Counted from the first letter of the stretch, positions 48,912 to 61,032 are shown. The stretch is 64,000 bases of DNA from JAGQOZ01 sp041399205 (GCA_041399205.1 JAWKTK010000004.1:62001-126000); one strand, 5' to 3'. Made by a program: numbers and translations. The notes: generated by a model from the letters alone, not told the origin.

Positions 48912-51900
48912 ATGTTTCATCGCACTCTCTCTCGATTCGTTCCAAACACTACTAACAAAGGTCAGCGAAAACGAAAAGGACAACATAAACGCCGTCTGAA
49001 CGCCGAGCCTTTGGAAGTTCGGGCTCTTTTAACTCGAATTGCATTCGTCGACTCCTCGGTTTGGACTGAGGACACGGCGCCCGGCGAATTAATGAACAAA
49101 GCCGACGAGGTTGTGTTTCTTGATTCGAATAGCGATGGCATTCAACAAATGGCCGACTACCTGGACGGGCGAAGTGGTGTGGAGGCGATCGATATCATCT
49201 CCCATGGAGATACCGGCCAGATTTCGCCGGTAGGTAATGCCATTATCAACGTCGACAACATCGCTGAGTATTCAAATCAATTGACAACGATCGGTGGTGC
49301 ACTGCATGCTGATGGTGACATCTTACTTTGGGGATGCGGCGTTGCAGGAACCGACGGTACTGATTTTGTCCAGGCCATCGCCGACGGAACCGGAGCAGAT
49401 GTAGCGGCATCTTACGACACACCCGGGGCGCCGAGCCTCGGTGGTAATTGGGACCTTGAGTTTGCTACTGGCCCGATCGAGGCAGCAAATCTGCTAGAGG
49501 ACATCAACCCATCGATCACGCTTTCGCATGGCTCGACAATTTTTTCCGATAACTTCGAAACCGGTACCCTCCGCAGTTCCTTATGGAGCGTACGCGACGC
49601 GTTCGTAGATTCGGATTCAAACGGATCTCAGGGACCGAATAACCCATTTGGCACGTACGCGGCGGAACTTGATGGTTCGCGAGATGAACTGCGAACAGTT
49701 ACGCGCAACCTGTCAAGTTATGTTGAGGGGGAACTTAGGTTCTATGTCCAAGCTGGCGGCAATGAAGACCAACCCGAATCAGACGATGATCTGCGAGTGC
49801 AGTATCGGTCGACAAGTGGTTCTTGGATAACGATTTCTGGCGGACAAATCGATCAATCTTCTGTGTTCCATTCTGGATTTTCTTTCCGGTCACTCGATCT
49901 TCCCAGTAGCGCATTCCACACCTCTTCCGCGTTCCGATTTGATGCGTCGCTGTCGGATTGTTGTCAGAGCAACGGTGATGGATTCGACAACTGGTTCATC
50001 GACAATGTCTCGCTTTTGGTAATCGGCGACCGAGTATTTCAACATCTGGATCGTCTGGCACACGTACCGATGGTCAGGGAACACAAAGTCTTGGCTACAC
50101 TGCGACCGATCCAGATGGCGACCTCTTCGACGTCGACGCGGTCGTTCGTCGAAACGGATCGGTCGTCCTTTCGCGAGACAATGATGTGTCGCACACATTC
50201 TCGATATCTAATAGCTTGGGGCTGGGAACATTTCAGCTCTCCGTAACAGCGCGGGACAGCGGTGGCCTAACAAGTACGGCCGTTCGCACCTTCACGCGAG
50301 TTGATGACGATACAAGCGGTCCGAGCATAAGTTTTACCAACGCTGTCAACCAAAATGATGGACAGGACAATATTGTCGGCTGGAATATCTCGGACTCATC
50401 CGGCATCGCGTCTCGAGCAGTAAGGCTTTACAGCGGCTCTGGAACTGGCGGGCCGACCATCTTTTCGAACTCCAGCAGCAACTCGGGGTCATTCAATCTG
50501 AATTTGCTCAGTCCCGGCGCGTACACAATCTCGGCCACCGCGACTGATGACGATACGGATCGCGGCGTGGCAGATCGGTCATCATTCCAAAGCATGCGAA
50601 CCTTTAGCATCAGTGACGATGACACTAGCGGTCCAATAATTTCGCTGGTGAGCCCATCCACGCAGCCTCAAGGCGCCGGTGCTTCCGCGAATTTTGTGCT
50701 CAGTGAAAACATTGCATCTCGTTTGAGTAGTTACACCGCACGTCTATTCGTCGGCAGTTCTTCGACTCAAGCACTACCTCCGATTGCAGTCACGCTGGCA
50801 ACGGCCAACGGTTCAGGTCCGACAAGCTTTAGCGATGGCTTTGACATGAGCGGTCTCGGTCCGGGAACGTATCGGCTAGAGGTTACCGCCAGCAATAACG
50901 ATCGCGACTACGGCACGCCAGACATCGAATCCAGAAGTTCGACTCCCCAATTCATTACGATCTTCAACCCGAATGATCCACCAGTTGCGAACGACGACAT
51001 CACCGGCGAGGCAGCGATTAGTGAAGATGCAGGCGACACGGACATCACCAACGCAATTCTCGCCAACGATTCTGATCCAGATGGCGACGCGTTCTCGGTG
51101 GTCGAGATTACCGATGGCGTCAGCACGGTAACCACCTCGGCACCTGGTTCGATCACGTTAGCCAACGGAGCAATCGTTTCACTGGATGGATCGGGGCGTG
51201 TTTCGTTCGACCCAAACGGGCAGTTTGGATCTTTGGGCTCATCCGAATTCGGCACGACATCATCGTTTGACTACACGATTGCCGACACCTCCGGCGAGAC
51301 CGATACGGCTTCAGTAAATGTGACAATCAACGGCGTGAATGATCAACCTTTTGTCACAGCTTCGGGGCCTTATTCGCTGGATGAGAACCGAGACGTCGGC
51401 TTCGTCGTTGGATCCGTATCAGCATCCGACGTTGATGCCATTGACACGAATCTAACGTTTGACATCGTAGGTGGAAATACGGGCGGTGCCTTCGCCATTG
51501 ATGCGACAACCGGCCAAATATCCGTTGCGAACAAGGCGGCTGTCGATTTCGAAACGAATCCATCATTCAATCTGACTATCGAAGTAGATGACAACAATGG
51601 TGAAGCCAACAGCACGAATACGTCGATCGTTGCAATCGAACTAAACGACTTGCACGCGACACTGGCAATGGCAATGGCGGACGCGTCGGGCGAGGAAGCG
51701 AACGGTCCGATCGTATTCGACGTTACCCTAACAGGCGACGTCATCAACAGTCCGTTTGATGTGACGTATTCCACAATCGACGGCACCGCTCAGAACGCCG
51801 TTGTTGGAGTCGGTAGCAATGACTATGACGGCACGGCATCAAGCACCATTGGATTTAGTGGAGACGCAACAAGTGAAACTCGACAGATCAGCGTTGCCGT

Positions 51901-54334
51901 GAATGACGAAAGTGTTGTCGAAACGGACGAGAATTTTTCCGTCAACTTGCTTGCCACGACCAGCAACGATGTCAGTTTCGCCAATACTCTAGGCACAGCG
52001 GTCATTGATCAAGAAAATTCGGGGCCCTACAACGGCAGCCTTGCCGCACGCAGTATCTACACCTGGCGACAAGAGGTTGTGTCCGGTATTGCGGGGCAAC
52101 TGGACGGGATCGATCTCTACCTGACCAGTCCAGGGGAACTCAATGTCGCTATAAATCTCGGTGCCGGGGTGCAGAGCGATCCGCCCGAATTCAGCAACAC
52201 TGTCTCTTCGCCTACCAGCGGACGAGTATTTATCGATACTTCCGAGGCGGAAATCATTCTGGGAGTTGGCGACACTTTTGTGATTGAAGTAACCGGCAGC
52301 GAAGACGGTGTCGGATTGGAAGGGTCTTACTTTTCGCCTGGCCCCGGCCGATATCCGGGAAGATTGTTTGTCGACAGTATCGAACGCCCGTCGTTTGACC
52401 TGCGATTCCGGTCGCATGTAAGTCCGATTGTGTCGGCTCAATCAGCCACTGGCACGATCGAGAACGACGATTTTGCACCGATTGCCCACGTCGGCCAGCC
52501 GTACGTTATCAACGAAGGCGACGGATTGACGCTTGATGCCTTGGCTTCGACCGACCACGACGATGCAGTGGCGGGGCTCACGTTCCGCTGGGACGTAGAT
52601 GGTGACGGCGACTTCGACGAGAACGTGACCGGCGTGAACCCGACTCTCACGCCGGCCCAAATGTCTGTTCTCGGGCTGGCCGATGGGCCACACATCATAG
52701 ACGTGACGGTCGAAGCGAGCGACGGAACGAATATCGATACAGCTACCACAACATTGACGATCGAAAACGTCAATCCGACCGGGAACGCGGATGCAGGTGA
52801 TGTCAACGAAGACGGTCCGGCGACTACGTTCGCCGTGCTGGCGAACGACACTGATCCGGCGGGAGTTAACGACCCGTTGAGTGTCACGGCGGTCGATACG
52901 AGCGGCACGACGGGTTCTGTAAGCTTTACACCGACCGACGTCAGCTACGATCCGAACGGTCAGTTTGAGTCGTTAGATGACGGAGCTACCACGACTGATT
53001 CGTTCGAATATACGGTCAGTGACGGGGACGGTGGCTCGAGCACGGGATCGGTGACGGTCACCATCCACGGTCAAAATGACGCTCCGGTTGCGTATCCTGA
53101 CGGTTCGTCGACGAATGAAAATGACGCTGTGACAATCGACGTGCTGGCCAACGATTCGGACGTGGACGCCGGTGACAATCCATCAAATTTCACGCTCGAT
53201 AGCGCCAGCATCGTATCGACGGCTGAGCTGAGCGGGTCACCGACTGCCGCAGGAAGTGCGAGCATCGTCAACAACCAGTTGGTGTTTGATCCGGGCAGTG
53301 ACTATGACGAGCTGGCAGTGGGCGAAACTGCGACAGTGACCATTGACTATACAATGAGCGACGACAGTGGTTCGAGTTCTGCCAGCACGGCGGTCGTGAC
53401 GATCCGCGGAACGAATGACGCCCCAGTCATCGGTTCACTCGCCTCCAGCAATTCGACACCCGAGGTGAAATCAACCGACGGACAAGTCGCGATCAACGGA
53501 AACTTCACGGACCTCGATCTATCGGACGTGCATTCGGTGACGGTCGACTGGGGCGATGGTTCGCCAGTCGAGCCCGCGACGGTCGACCAGGAGGCCGATA
53601 CGTTCGCAGCCGAGCATCAATACGCAACTGGTGGTGTCTTTGCAATCACTGTGACGGTTGACGATGGTAACGGTGGCATCGACACTCAAACCACGTCTGC
53701 TGCCAGTCAAGGCGTCGGATTGGTGGACGGCGTGCTATACATCATCGGCACGGACGGTCGCGACCACGTCAACCTGCGATTGAACGAAAAGAAGGATGAA
53801 CTGAAGGTCGACGTGAAATTGGACCAAGGTAGTGGCTCGAACATCAATGAGACATTCGCCATGCACGCTGTGGATCAAATCGTGACCTACTTATGCGGTG
53901 GGGACGATCATTACAATGGCGACGGCGATGGTGGAAACGGCGGAATCGGTGCGGCTGCTGAGATCTCTCAATTCGTCTTCGGCGGAGACGGGAACGATCA
54001 TCTGTCAGGCGGAAATGGCAGCGATGTGCTTAGCGGTGGAGCGGGGAACGACGACTTGTTCGGCCGCTCAGGCAGCGACATACTCATCGGCGGTTTCGGC
54101 CGAGACAAAGTGAAAGGAGGCGACGACGACGACCTCTTGATCGGAGGCTCGACAGATTCCGAAAGCAAACTTGAATCGATCGAAGCTGCACTAGCCGATT
54201 GGACGAATGGCGACCTGGCCGCTGCCATGGTCGACCTAGGAGCCCTTACTGACGACGGTGATCGAGACGACTTGAAAGGCGAGTCGGGCGACGACGAATT
54301 CGTTGGCGGCACCGGCGACAAGCTGTTTCCGTAG
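48912..54334 (+). CDS. Giant DUF4347 / cadherin-like / RTX surface protein (one frameshift)
   Basis: The ATG at 48912 follows AAAGG. The N-terminus has NAEPLEVRALLT, a LEPR-XLL-type motif. A DUF4347 domain follows (IDIISHGDTGQISPVGNAII, LLWGCGVAGTDG) at residues about 40-190. A MAM/jellyroll-like segment is next. Near 50030 the frame changes (VIGDR to SISTSGSSG) and then stays open to the stop. The rest holds cadherin-like repeats (NDSDPDGDAFSVVEI), a Calx-beta repeat (TYSTIDGTAQNAV), PKD-like domains and VCBS-type repeats (LANDSDVDAGDNP). The C-terminus has RTX-like nonapeptides (GGDGNDHLSGGNGSDVLSGG). It is probably exported and calcium-dependent, acting in adhesion or matrix. The total length is not a multiple of three. 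Confidence 0.85.
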
Positions 54335-54804
54335 TTTTTCATCACTACTTGGCCTCTATTGCGTCCGTCAGTGACATCGCGGTGTACCTTTCCGCCGGAC
54401 GCTCGGACGCCGAATACCGTTCCAGCCGACGCTTCTCAACCGCCGTTCGCGCCGCGAGCGGCATCCAATTGTGGTCGTTCGCCAATTCTGCTTAGGATTT
54501 CCAGCTTTCGATGCCGGACGTGCCGCGAATTTCCTCGCTTTGTGACAACACAGTTGCGAATGTCTTGCGGGCGGTGAACAAATGGTCGCTGGACGTTGTT
54601 CCGTCTGACGAAGCAGCTATTGCGAAAAATGCACTACATCCGAGAGTGTTGATACCTGCACCCGCCTAATTGCGATTGAGCCAACGAGACTCACCCACTA
54701 CGTGGTTGTTCCCGGCCGCTGGCACACGCAACATGGAGGACAACCTGAACTGTCTGGGAGCAAATTCTTCATTTTATCAATGCCGCATGAAGTGCTTGAG
54801 CAGC
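54335..54804. other. Gene-poor stretch
   Basis: These 470 bases lie between convergent genes (the giant DUF4347 protein on + and the membrane-anchored protein on -). Several open frames exist on both strands, but none shows a domain or a plausible start. No strong hairpin was recognised. Confidence 0.4.
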
Positions 54805-56322
54805 CTATTTCATCGGTTGCGTTCGCAACCAAACCCAATCGCGAGTTTCTGCCTCAAGGTCGATTTGGATTTCATCGAAGACGGCGCCACCAGGCAAAGG
54901 GGCATCTGGAACACCGGGGGCCTCCGTGACGACGGTCGCACTGAGATTGGGGTTCAGCGTTGCTGGTATCCGAAGTTCGAATGTCAGCGGTAGTCCCTTG
55001 TAGAGCCCTAAGCCTGCGTATTCCTTCTGTCTTCGTTCCAGTATTTGCAGCGGCATCGTTTGGTCGGTTTGCCATCGAATACGAGCATCCCCGGTCGCGA
55101 AGGCTTCTAGATTCAGCGTTGACCGAGGACCAGAAGGCTTTGCCATTCCGCTATCAACTGCTTGGTTCGCGCTGATCGTCTTATCGCTAAACCGCAATTC
55201 ACGCCACAGGTGTTTCGTTCCGTCCAGAATGCGTAGCCGCCATGTGCCGATGCGGTCGTTTGCAGGGGTGTCGGCAAGCCTTAGTCCAATCTCATCTGGC
55301 CTGTCGGCATTCCATTTCAATTCTACAACGGGTTGCAGCGTTTTTTCTGATTCCACGTCAGCCTGCAAGAACGCCGAGTAAACCGTTTGGGCAGGATCAG
55401 CCTGCCAGTTCAACGAATCTTCGGCAACAGCAGCGTTGCGAAGTTGCCATGATTGGAAGGATTGAGTTTGATTCGAAAGAGTCGTTCCGTCACTGGCAAA
55501 GAATTCAGCGGAGATTCGCAGCACAGGTTCGTTCGTACGCAAACTCGGCCGAATAAACGTCCATTCGTAGGATGAACGACTATTCGATTTGTACCGCAAG
55601 CCGTCTCGCAGGCCGATGCCTAGATAGCTGGGATCATTCGCGAATCCTACAAAAGGTGACGACGTTGGATACTCGCGATGGGGCTCGTCGAGCCATAGCC
55701 GAAATCCTTTCCGTGTCACATAGTCGTCGCTTTGACTGTTCAAGTAGTGTCCTTTTCCGAAGTCAGCTTTGGGTTCGTAGCTGCGCCCGGCAAGCTGCAA
55801 TGCAGATTGCGAAAATGCTGCTTGGCGCGGCCAACTCAAGCTACTTGCCGACGACCAACCGCCTTGGATCCAATCGTTGCCCATGGTCTTGTCGATTGCC
55901 AGGTTGCCGTCAACATAGACACTGTAATGAAACGCTTCATCAGAAGAATCACCCAGGTAGAGCGTCACTCGATGCTTGCCAGCGGCAATTGGCACGCTCG
56001 CGGCCGTTGGCGGAACTTCATTTTCGGAAACCGTCCCAATTCCCAGTCGCAAGTGGTATTCCTTGCCGTCGGGGATATGCACATTCCACGAACGGAAATC
56101 ATCTGCCACGCGCGGCATTTCGGACGATGCCAACTCGTTGTCATCGGTCACGTACAAGCGGCTGGAAAGAGCCTGCAGCTCATTGCGTTGTTGGACCATT
56201 TCACGGTTCTTTTGATACGCTAAGCCACATGCGGTTGCCAACGCAATCAACAGGGTTAACGTCAGTAAACTGGCTATCGAAAACCTTGGCGTGAAAGATC
56301 GTCGAATTTCGGGATCATTCAT
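54805..56322 (-). CDS. Membrane-anchored protein of unknown function
   Basis: The start is set at 56322 (MNDPEIRRSFTPRFSIASLL) because it overlaps the upstream stop by 8 bases. A single N-terminal helix (IASLLTLTLLIALATACGLA) is followed by a coiled coil (KNREMVQQRNELQALSSRL) and an exported domain of about 430 residues with beta-rich text (YHLRLGIGTVSENEVPPTAA, AGKHRVTLYLGDSSDEAFHY). No family is recognised. The layout is the same as that of its upstream partner (56315-57052), so the two may form a complex. It appears intact. Confidence 0.7.
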   Translation of the reverse strand: MNDPEIRRSFTPRFSIASLLTLTLLIALATACGLAYQKNREMVQQRNELQALSSRLYVTDDNELASSEMPRVADDFRSWNVHIPDGKEYHLRLGIGTVSENEVPPTAASVPIAAGKHRVTLYLGDSSDEAFHYSVYVDGNLAIDKTMGNDWIQGGWSSASSLSWPRQAAFSQSALQLAGRSYEPKADFGKGHYLNSQSDDYVTRKGFRLWLDEPHREYPTSSPFVGFANDPSYLGIGLRDGLRYKSNSRSSYEWTFIRPSLRTNEPVLRISAEFFASDGTTLSNQTQSFQSWQLRNAAVAEDSLNWQADPAQTVYSAFLQADVESEKTLQPVVELKWNADRPDEIGLRLADTPANDRIGTWRLRILDGTKHLWRELRFSDKTISANQAVDSGMAKPSGPRSTLNLEAFATGDARIRWQTDQTMPLQILERRQKEYAGLGLYKGLPLTFELRIPATLNPNLSATVVTEAPGVPDAPLPGGAVFDEIQIDLEAETRDWVWLRTQPMK

Positions 56323-57052
56323 CGCTGGCCACCGTTGCAATACGGTCTGATTCGAATCCAGTCGGAGTTTCGCCCCGACTCAATTGGCCAAATTCTGATT
56401 CAAGTGTTTTAGGGCACAGTACGAATAGTCCGCCGACATACGTTGCCATTGTCTTTCCGGCAACTTCCTTATCCTCGGCAGAGCGAGGATCGTAGATTCG
56501 CAATAGGGGCAGAATCGTGTTCTGGTCGAACGACCGCGGCCCTTGTTTGCTGCTGACAATTTTTTCGATCACCAACGCTGCATCAAAGTGATCCGCATCG
56601 AAAGAACTCCACGACGTTGTCCCCGATGAACCATCCACGGAATAGAACGCCTGCCATTGATTCGCCTTCCTTTGAATACTGACCGTGAACAGTTTGTGGG
56701 TTGCCTCCTGTCGAGGCGAATTCCAGCCGGAACTGGAACCGCCTGAGTGATAGACTCCTTCCTTGGCAATCCGGCCACCGCCATTAATTCGAATGACGTC
56801 GTAGCCGGGCGGAAAATAGCAGCGAAATTGCCAAATTCGCTCGATGTGCGAGGCAACTTCAGGCGGTACGTTAGGCGATTCAATCTCCGCGAAATAAACT
56901 CGGTCCTCATTGTTGATTGGCATTCGCCCTAGTTCGGCTTCCAATTGGTCAATCTGACTTCGCAGGTCTCGGTTGTCGATTGACAAGCGAATGAAAACGA
57001 TGCTCGCGACAAGGAGAAATAGCAAAGTAAACAGTCGGACTAAGATATTCAT
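56315..57052 (-). CDS. Membrane-anchored protein of unknown function
   Basis: The start is at 57052 (MNILVRLFTLLFLLVASIVF), which opens with the membrane helix; a longer frame to 57094 adds fourteen unlikely residues. A short coiled coil follows (LRSQIDQLEAELGRM), then a domain of about 180 residues including PPEVASHIERIWQFRCYFPP and WQAFYSVDGSSGTTSWSSFD. It is unrecognised. It overlaps the next gene (56322), so translation coupling is likely. The pair belong to the 'N-terminal anchor plus exported domain' proteins often seen in planctomycetes. Confidence 0.7.
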   Translation of the reverse strand: MNILVRLFTLLFLLVASIVFIRLSIDNRDLRSQIDQLEAELGRMPINNEDRVYFAEIESPNVPPEVASHIERIWQFRCYFPPGYDVIRINGGGRIAKEGVYHSGGSSSGWNSPRQEATHKLFTVSIQRKANQWQAFYSVDGSSGTTSWSSFDADHFDAALVIEKIVSSKQGPRSFDQNTILPLLRIYDPRSAEDKEVAGKTMATYVGGLFVLCPKTLESEFGQLSRGETPTGFESDRIATVASDE

Positions 57053-57536
57053 AGTTGGCCTTTGATATCTCCGTAGCGTTTTCCACGTCCACAATATCTT
57101 ATACCTGTAAGCTCTCCAGTGCAGTCTTCATTCGCGAATTCGTGCCAGCGAGCCATGTCCAGATGACACTCGCTTGCGCGGCAATTGGAAGTGTCCTTGT
57201 TGCGAATGTTGTTTTGGGCAAACGGCGATTGCCAATCCGGTCAACGTCCAGACCTAGTCTAGGCCTGAACGAGGTAGCGACGCAAGACGCGAAATCGGTC
57301 GCAAGCAATTTCGCTGTTCCAGAGAAATCGTGTTTGGTGACACGGTTAAACCACTTTGAAGGAGTCACCCAGCAGTATTGTCTGCTTTGTTTTATCGATG
57401 GAAAAGCGGCATGGGATTGCTGTGAAATATTGGCCAAACGCATCATCCGGAAGGAGCCGAGAATTCTTGCCAGTTCGAACTGGCGGCCAATTTGCCTCGC
57501 GGGAGAGCCTGCAGGGAAATCGCACCAACCAGAAGT

Positions 57537-57590
57537 GGTCGGCGAAATGTCAGAGCGAACGCCGGTCGGCGAAATGTCAGAGCGAACGCC
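57537..57590 (+). repeat. 27-bp tandem duplication
   Basis: The segment beginning ggtcggcgaaatgtcagagc is present twice in a row with a 27-bp period. In frame it would encode GEMSERTPV twice. Stretches coding EPAGESS-like text also recur nearby (about 57506, 57660 and 57828). The wider region 57053-57684 shows no reliable gene. It is the left part of the decayed element. Confidence 0.6.
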
Positions 57591-57684
57591 GGTCGGCTAT
57601 AAGTCTGAGCAACCAGGCAAAACGCCTCGGCGAATAGCGTCAGGCACATTGGCCTGGCAAGAACCGGCCGGCGAATCATCGGTG

Positions 57685-58125
57685 ATGACGATACAGCCGA
57701 CCGTAGGGCAGCAGGTTGTGGAGCAGATCAGTGACCGCTTCGGGCTTAGTTTCCGACCAGAACTTCGATTTCGTTCCGCCGAGCCATCGCCGGGGCAGAA
57801 GATCGTGGATCGCTTGGAAGGTTACGAACCAGCAGGCGAATCGAGTCGCACTGACTCGCACGAATTACAGGCAGGCACAAAAAAACCTCGCAAAAAGCAG
57901 GCTAAAGCTGCTCAATGCGAGGCAATGCGAAAACGCAACGCGGATGGGGAGGGATTCGAAGAAACCACGTTTTCCTCGGGAAATAGCAACGGTTTGCCGA
58001 AAAGCGGTGCAGAATCCGGTGCAGTTGATTCCGAACTCGCCCGTGTTGCCGACCAAATTCGTACCGCCTTCACGCCGGAAGAAATCGCCCAGCTGATCGA
58101 ATTACTGGAAGGGGGTGCGGAATGA
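57685..58125 (+). CDS. Small protein upstream of the integrase relic
   Basis: An open frame that could start at 57685 (MTIQPTVGQQVVEQISDRFG) ends at 58125 with SELARVADQIRTAFTPEEIA, QLIELLEGGAE. The final TGA overlaps the ATG at 58122 of the integrase frame, suggesting coupling. The end fits a small helical accessory protein often seen before planctomycete tyrosine integrases; this is inference from context, and the true start is uncertain. The frame stays open further upstream, to about 57055, but that part has no clear coding character. Confidence 0.4.
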   Translation: MTIQPTVGQQVVEQISDRFGLSFRPELRFRSAEPSPGQKIVDRLEGYEPAGESSRTDSHELQAGTKKPRKKQAKAAQCEAMRKRNADGEGFEETTFSSGNSNGLPKSGAESGAVDSELARVADQIRTAFTPEEIAQLIELLEGGAE

Positions 58126-59870
58126 GCGGTCGCATTCAGAAATCCTCGTCAGAGCAAACGGCAAACGTGCCCTTGGTCGACTACTTTCAGCGATTCAACG
58201 TCGAATGCCGCGAAACGCTGGCCTATTCGACGCGGATGATTCATTACCGCCAAGCGGTCAACGCCTACGCGGAATGCTTTGGCGAATCGGTACCGGTGGC
58301 CATATCACGGCCGAGACGCCGAAATTTCCGCCAATGGTGGCTTTCCCGACCAAGCAAGCAACGCGGGCAAGACGCGAACCGACAAGACCGCTCGCCGATA
58401 CTGTCGCACGTTGCGGATGATTGCCGCGCATGCCGACCCGTCGAAATTTCCTGAACAACGCTCGAGACTTTTTCCGCTGGTCAATAATTCGCTGACGACC
58501 TGGACCAAGCAAAACGGTGTTCGAGAAGACGAGGCAACCGTTTCCCGCCTGAAAATGATGCTGGGCCGTGACCTGGCCGTGGACGAATTGACCGCGGAAC
58601 TGATCGAACGTTTTGACGCCTGGCTGGACGCAAGACTTGGCACCCGTGACCAAGCGGAAACGTAAGAGCGGGATTCGGTTGATTGCTCGCAAGTCATCGG
58701 GGCTGATCATGCTGGCCGGGATTAAGCTGTCGCCGGAAACGCCCGACGGTTCACTTCGGCAGCTGCTCGAGCTGTACCGCACAGCCAAGCCGGACACCGC
58801 CAAGACGACCATCGGTACTTATCGCACTTCGATCAAACGCTTCGCCGAATTCCAGGCCGCGAACCAATGCTGGCCGACCTAACCGACGACTGCGTTGGTT
58901 CGTTCTCGGACGATCGAGCCAAGTCTGCGGCCAATGCGACTGTCATTTGTAATCGTCGTTGCATTGTCGTGCTTTGGTGGCTCGCTTTCAATGATCTGCT
59001 GACCGACACCCGAAACGCTGGAGGAGTCATGCTTTACTCGGACCTGCTTAAACGATACGAACGCAAGCGATTGCGAAACGCTTCACTCAAATCGATTGCC
59101 TTGCATCAAGTGGCTTTCAATCACTTCGAACGGTTCTTGAAGCGACCGCCGACAACGGACGACGGACTTGACGAAGTTGTCGAGGACTTCATTTTCGGCG
59201 TCGTGAGCGAAAGCGTGAAACTGGCCACAATCAACCGGGATTTGTACTGCATCCTGGCATTGTGGCGGTTCGCGAATCGACACCGGAATTGTTGACACCT
59301 GGCCGGAGTGTGAGCTGAACGCGAAACTGACAACGGACGCCAGTCGCTTGACGGCTGCCGAACTTCGACGCTGGTAGCCACCACGAAGAATCTGTGTGGG
59401 GGATTCCGATTCAACGACGCGACGCTGCTGACGATCAACCGTTGTGACTGGTGGACCGCGTTGATTCTGACGGCATTCGATTCGGGCGAACGGATAACGG
59501 CTTTGCTGGGCGTGGAGTGGTCCGACGTAGATCTAGACGCTGGTTGGATTCTGTTTCGCCGAACATCGCAAAGGCGGACGAGCCGACAATTGCTTGGACT
59601 TGGCGGATGACACCATTGAAGCGTTACGACGAATTCAGCGCGTCCGGCCGGTAAAGTCTTTCCGGGACCGTGGCGATCTGTGGATGCACTTCGGGGCGAT
59701 TCTTGAATGTTGATTGCCGCCACGACCGCAAAAGAAAGTTCCACTGCATTCGCAAGTCAACGGCATCTGGCGGCTGCGGGTGGCGACCCTGGCCAGATGT
59801 TGACGCACAGCTGCGCGAAAGTCACGCAAGCGTATTTGATCCAAGAATCCACCGGACAACGCGAATCAAT
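58122..59870 (+). pseudogene. Tyrosine recombinase (integrase) relic with repeated core-binding modules
   Basis: Read across frames, four SAM-like core-binding modules precede one catalytic domain. Module 1 is VDYFQRFNVECRETLAYSTR with FGESVPVGHITAETL. Module 2 is REDEATVSRLKMMLGRDLAV with ELIERFDAWLDARLG. Module 3 is AKTTIGTYRTSIKRFAEFQA with LADLTDDCVGSFSDDRAKS. Module 4 is LKSIALHQVAFNHFERFLKR with ATINRDLYCILALWRFA. The catalytic domain has the Arg (WWTALILTAFDSGERITALL), the DLDAGW strand, the HxxR-like HCIRKS, LTHSCAKV and QAYL with a possible catalytic Tyr. About ten frame changes or stops are present, so it is not active. Two integrase genes fused by deletion is one explanation. Confidence 0.7.
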
Positions 59871-60339
59871 TAAGCGACTTGACTGAGACCGTAACCGCGA
59901 TGGACCGCACGTTCTTTACCCTGTTTTTGAGGTGGATAGCGATGAAAAGACGAACGTTTCTTGCCCTAACTGCGAGCCTAGCGGTGCCAAGTGCGATGAC
60001 TGTGCGGCTACTGAGACCGCTGAGCATGACGAACTGGCCGGCGTGAAGGTTTCGCCCGATGGCAGTGCGATTGATTGAAGACCTGGACCAAAAATATCTT
60101 GGACTTGTCCGGGCCTCATTTGTGCTGGACGTCGTCAGACGTGGCAGCGGTTTGGGGAATTCCTGAAAGACCATTGCGGCGAATGGTTGGAATCGTACAG
60201 CCAAACGGATGAACGTTGCCGAGTTGTCGATGGAATGGCAAGCTATGGCTGATGGCAGTCAGCGCCCGCGAAATTCCAAGCCGCGTTACAAGCTGAGTTT
60301 GGCGTGACGTTGCAACGTGCCGAAGAAAGTTCGATCAAC
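59871..60339. other. Gene-poor stretch in the decayed element
   Basis: No gene is supported. One frame (from about 59932) carries NVSCPNCEPSGAKCDDCAAT, a cysteine-pair text that could be a zinc ribbon. Another carries EFLKDHCGEWLESYSQTDER. Neither can be followed into a protein. Confidence 0.4.
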
Positions 60340-60569
60340 CGCCGATTTCGGTTTCCATGTGAAACGACAGATGAACGAACGTGGTCTTGCCTGTATGGTT
60401 TGGCCGCAAGATTGAAGCAAGCGTTCGATATCTCTCGCTGACGTTTTGGACGGGCAACATGACGCCAGTTGCATCGGATTTGCTTCGCATCGCAGAGGCG
60501 TTGCAGCTCCACCCAGCCGACCTGTTGAAGAGCGTTCTGACGTCAAACGCCTGGAAGGTGTACGCATGA
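60340..60569 (+). pseudogene. HTH (XRE-type) regulator relic
   Basis: Pieces in two frames read FGFHVKRQMNERGLACMVW and MTPVASDLLRIAEALQLHPA followed by DLLKSVLTS, the second half of an XRE helix-turn-helix with the conserved 'DLLRIAEAL' helix. The recognition helix between them is scrambled by a frame change near 60400. It is a single-domain regulator such as those found in integrative elements. Confidence 0.55.
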
Positions 60570-60699
60570 ACAGAGTCTGAACAGTTTGATGCTGCCAGCC
60601 CGCTCGCACGAGCAACCGCCGAAGAGCTGTTAACTGGAGTGGCTCAAATGGCAATTGACGAGTAAATCCCTATCCCGTCGAAACGACGGGGCAGAAAGG

Positions 60700-61032
60700 A
60701 AAGAAAATGACCAACGAAAAGTTTATGGACGATTTGAGGACGACATGGCAGTAGACGAAGCTCGGGCAATATTACGGCGCCCAAGATGTCGACGACGCCA
60801 TTGCTTGCGGACGGGTGACACCGATACACGGCGCGTCAATTCACGCATGCTATTTGGGGCCATCATGGCTCGAGTCGATGAGCGGCGAGTTACTTCGGGA
60901 GAATTGATCACCAACGGCTTCGCGACGCACGGTCGAACGTCTACCGCGGATGACGACAATACTTTGCATCCCCAGCCGTCGGGAGCGTATGGGATACGGC
61001 CCCTTTGCAATTCACTCGAATCGCCTGACTAA
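60700..61032 (+). pseudogene. Decayed small ORF, unrecognised
   Basis: A start-like ATG at about 60708 is followed by MTNEKFMDDLRTTWQ and a stop; other frames continue with VDERRVTSGELITNGFATHG and PQPSGAYGIRPL before a stop at 61032. The text reads like a former protein but no family is recognised. It lies between the HTH relic and the terminase-like gene. Confidence 0.3.

Noticed and set aside
57055..57684. Upstream half of the 356-residue frame before the integrase relic
   Set aside because: The text shows no coding character and contains a 27-bp tandem duplication; only the part near 58125 is plausible.
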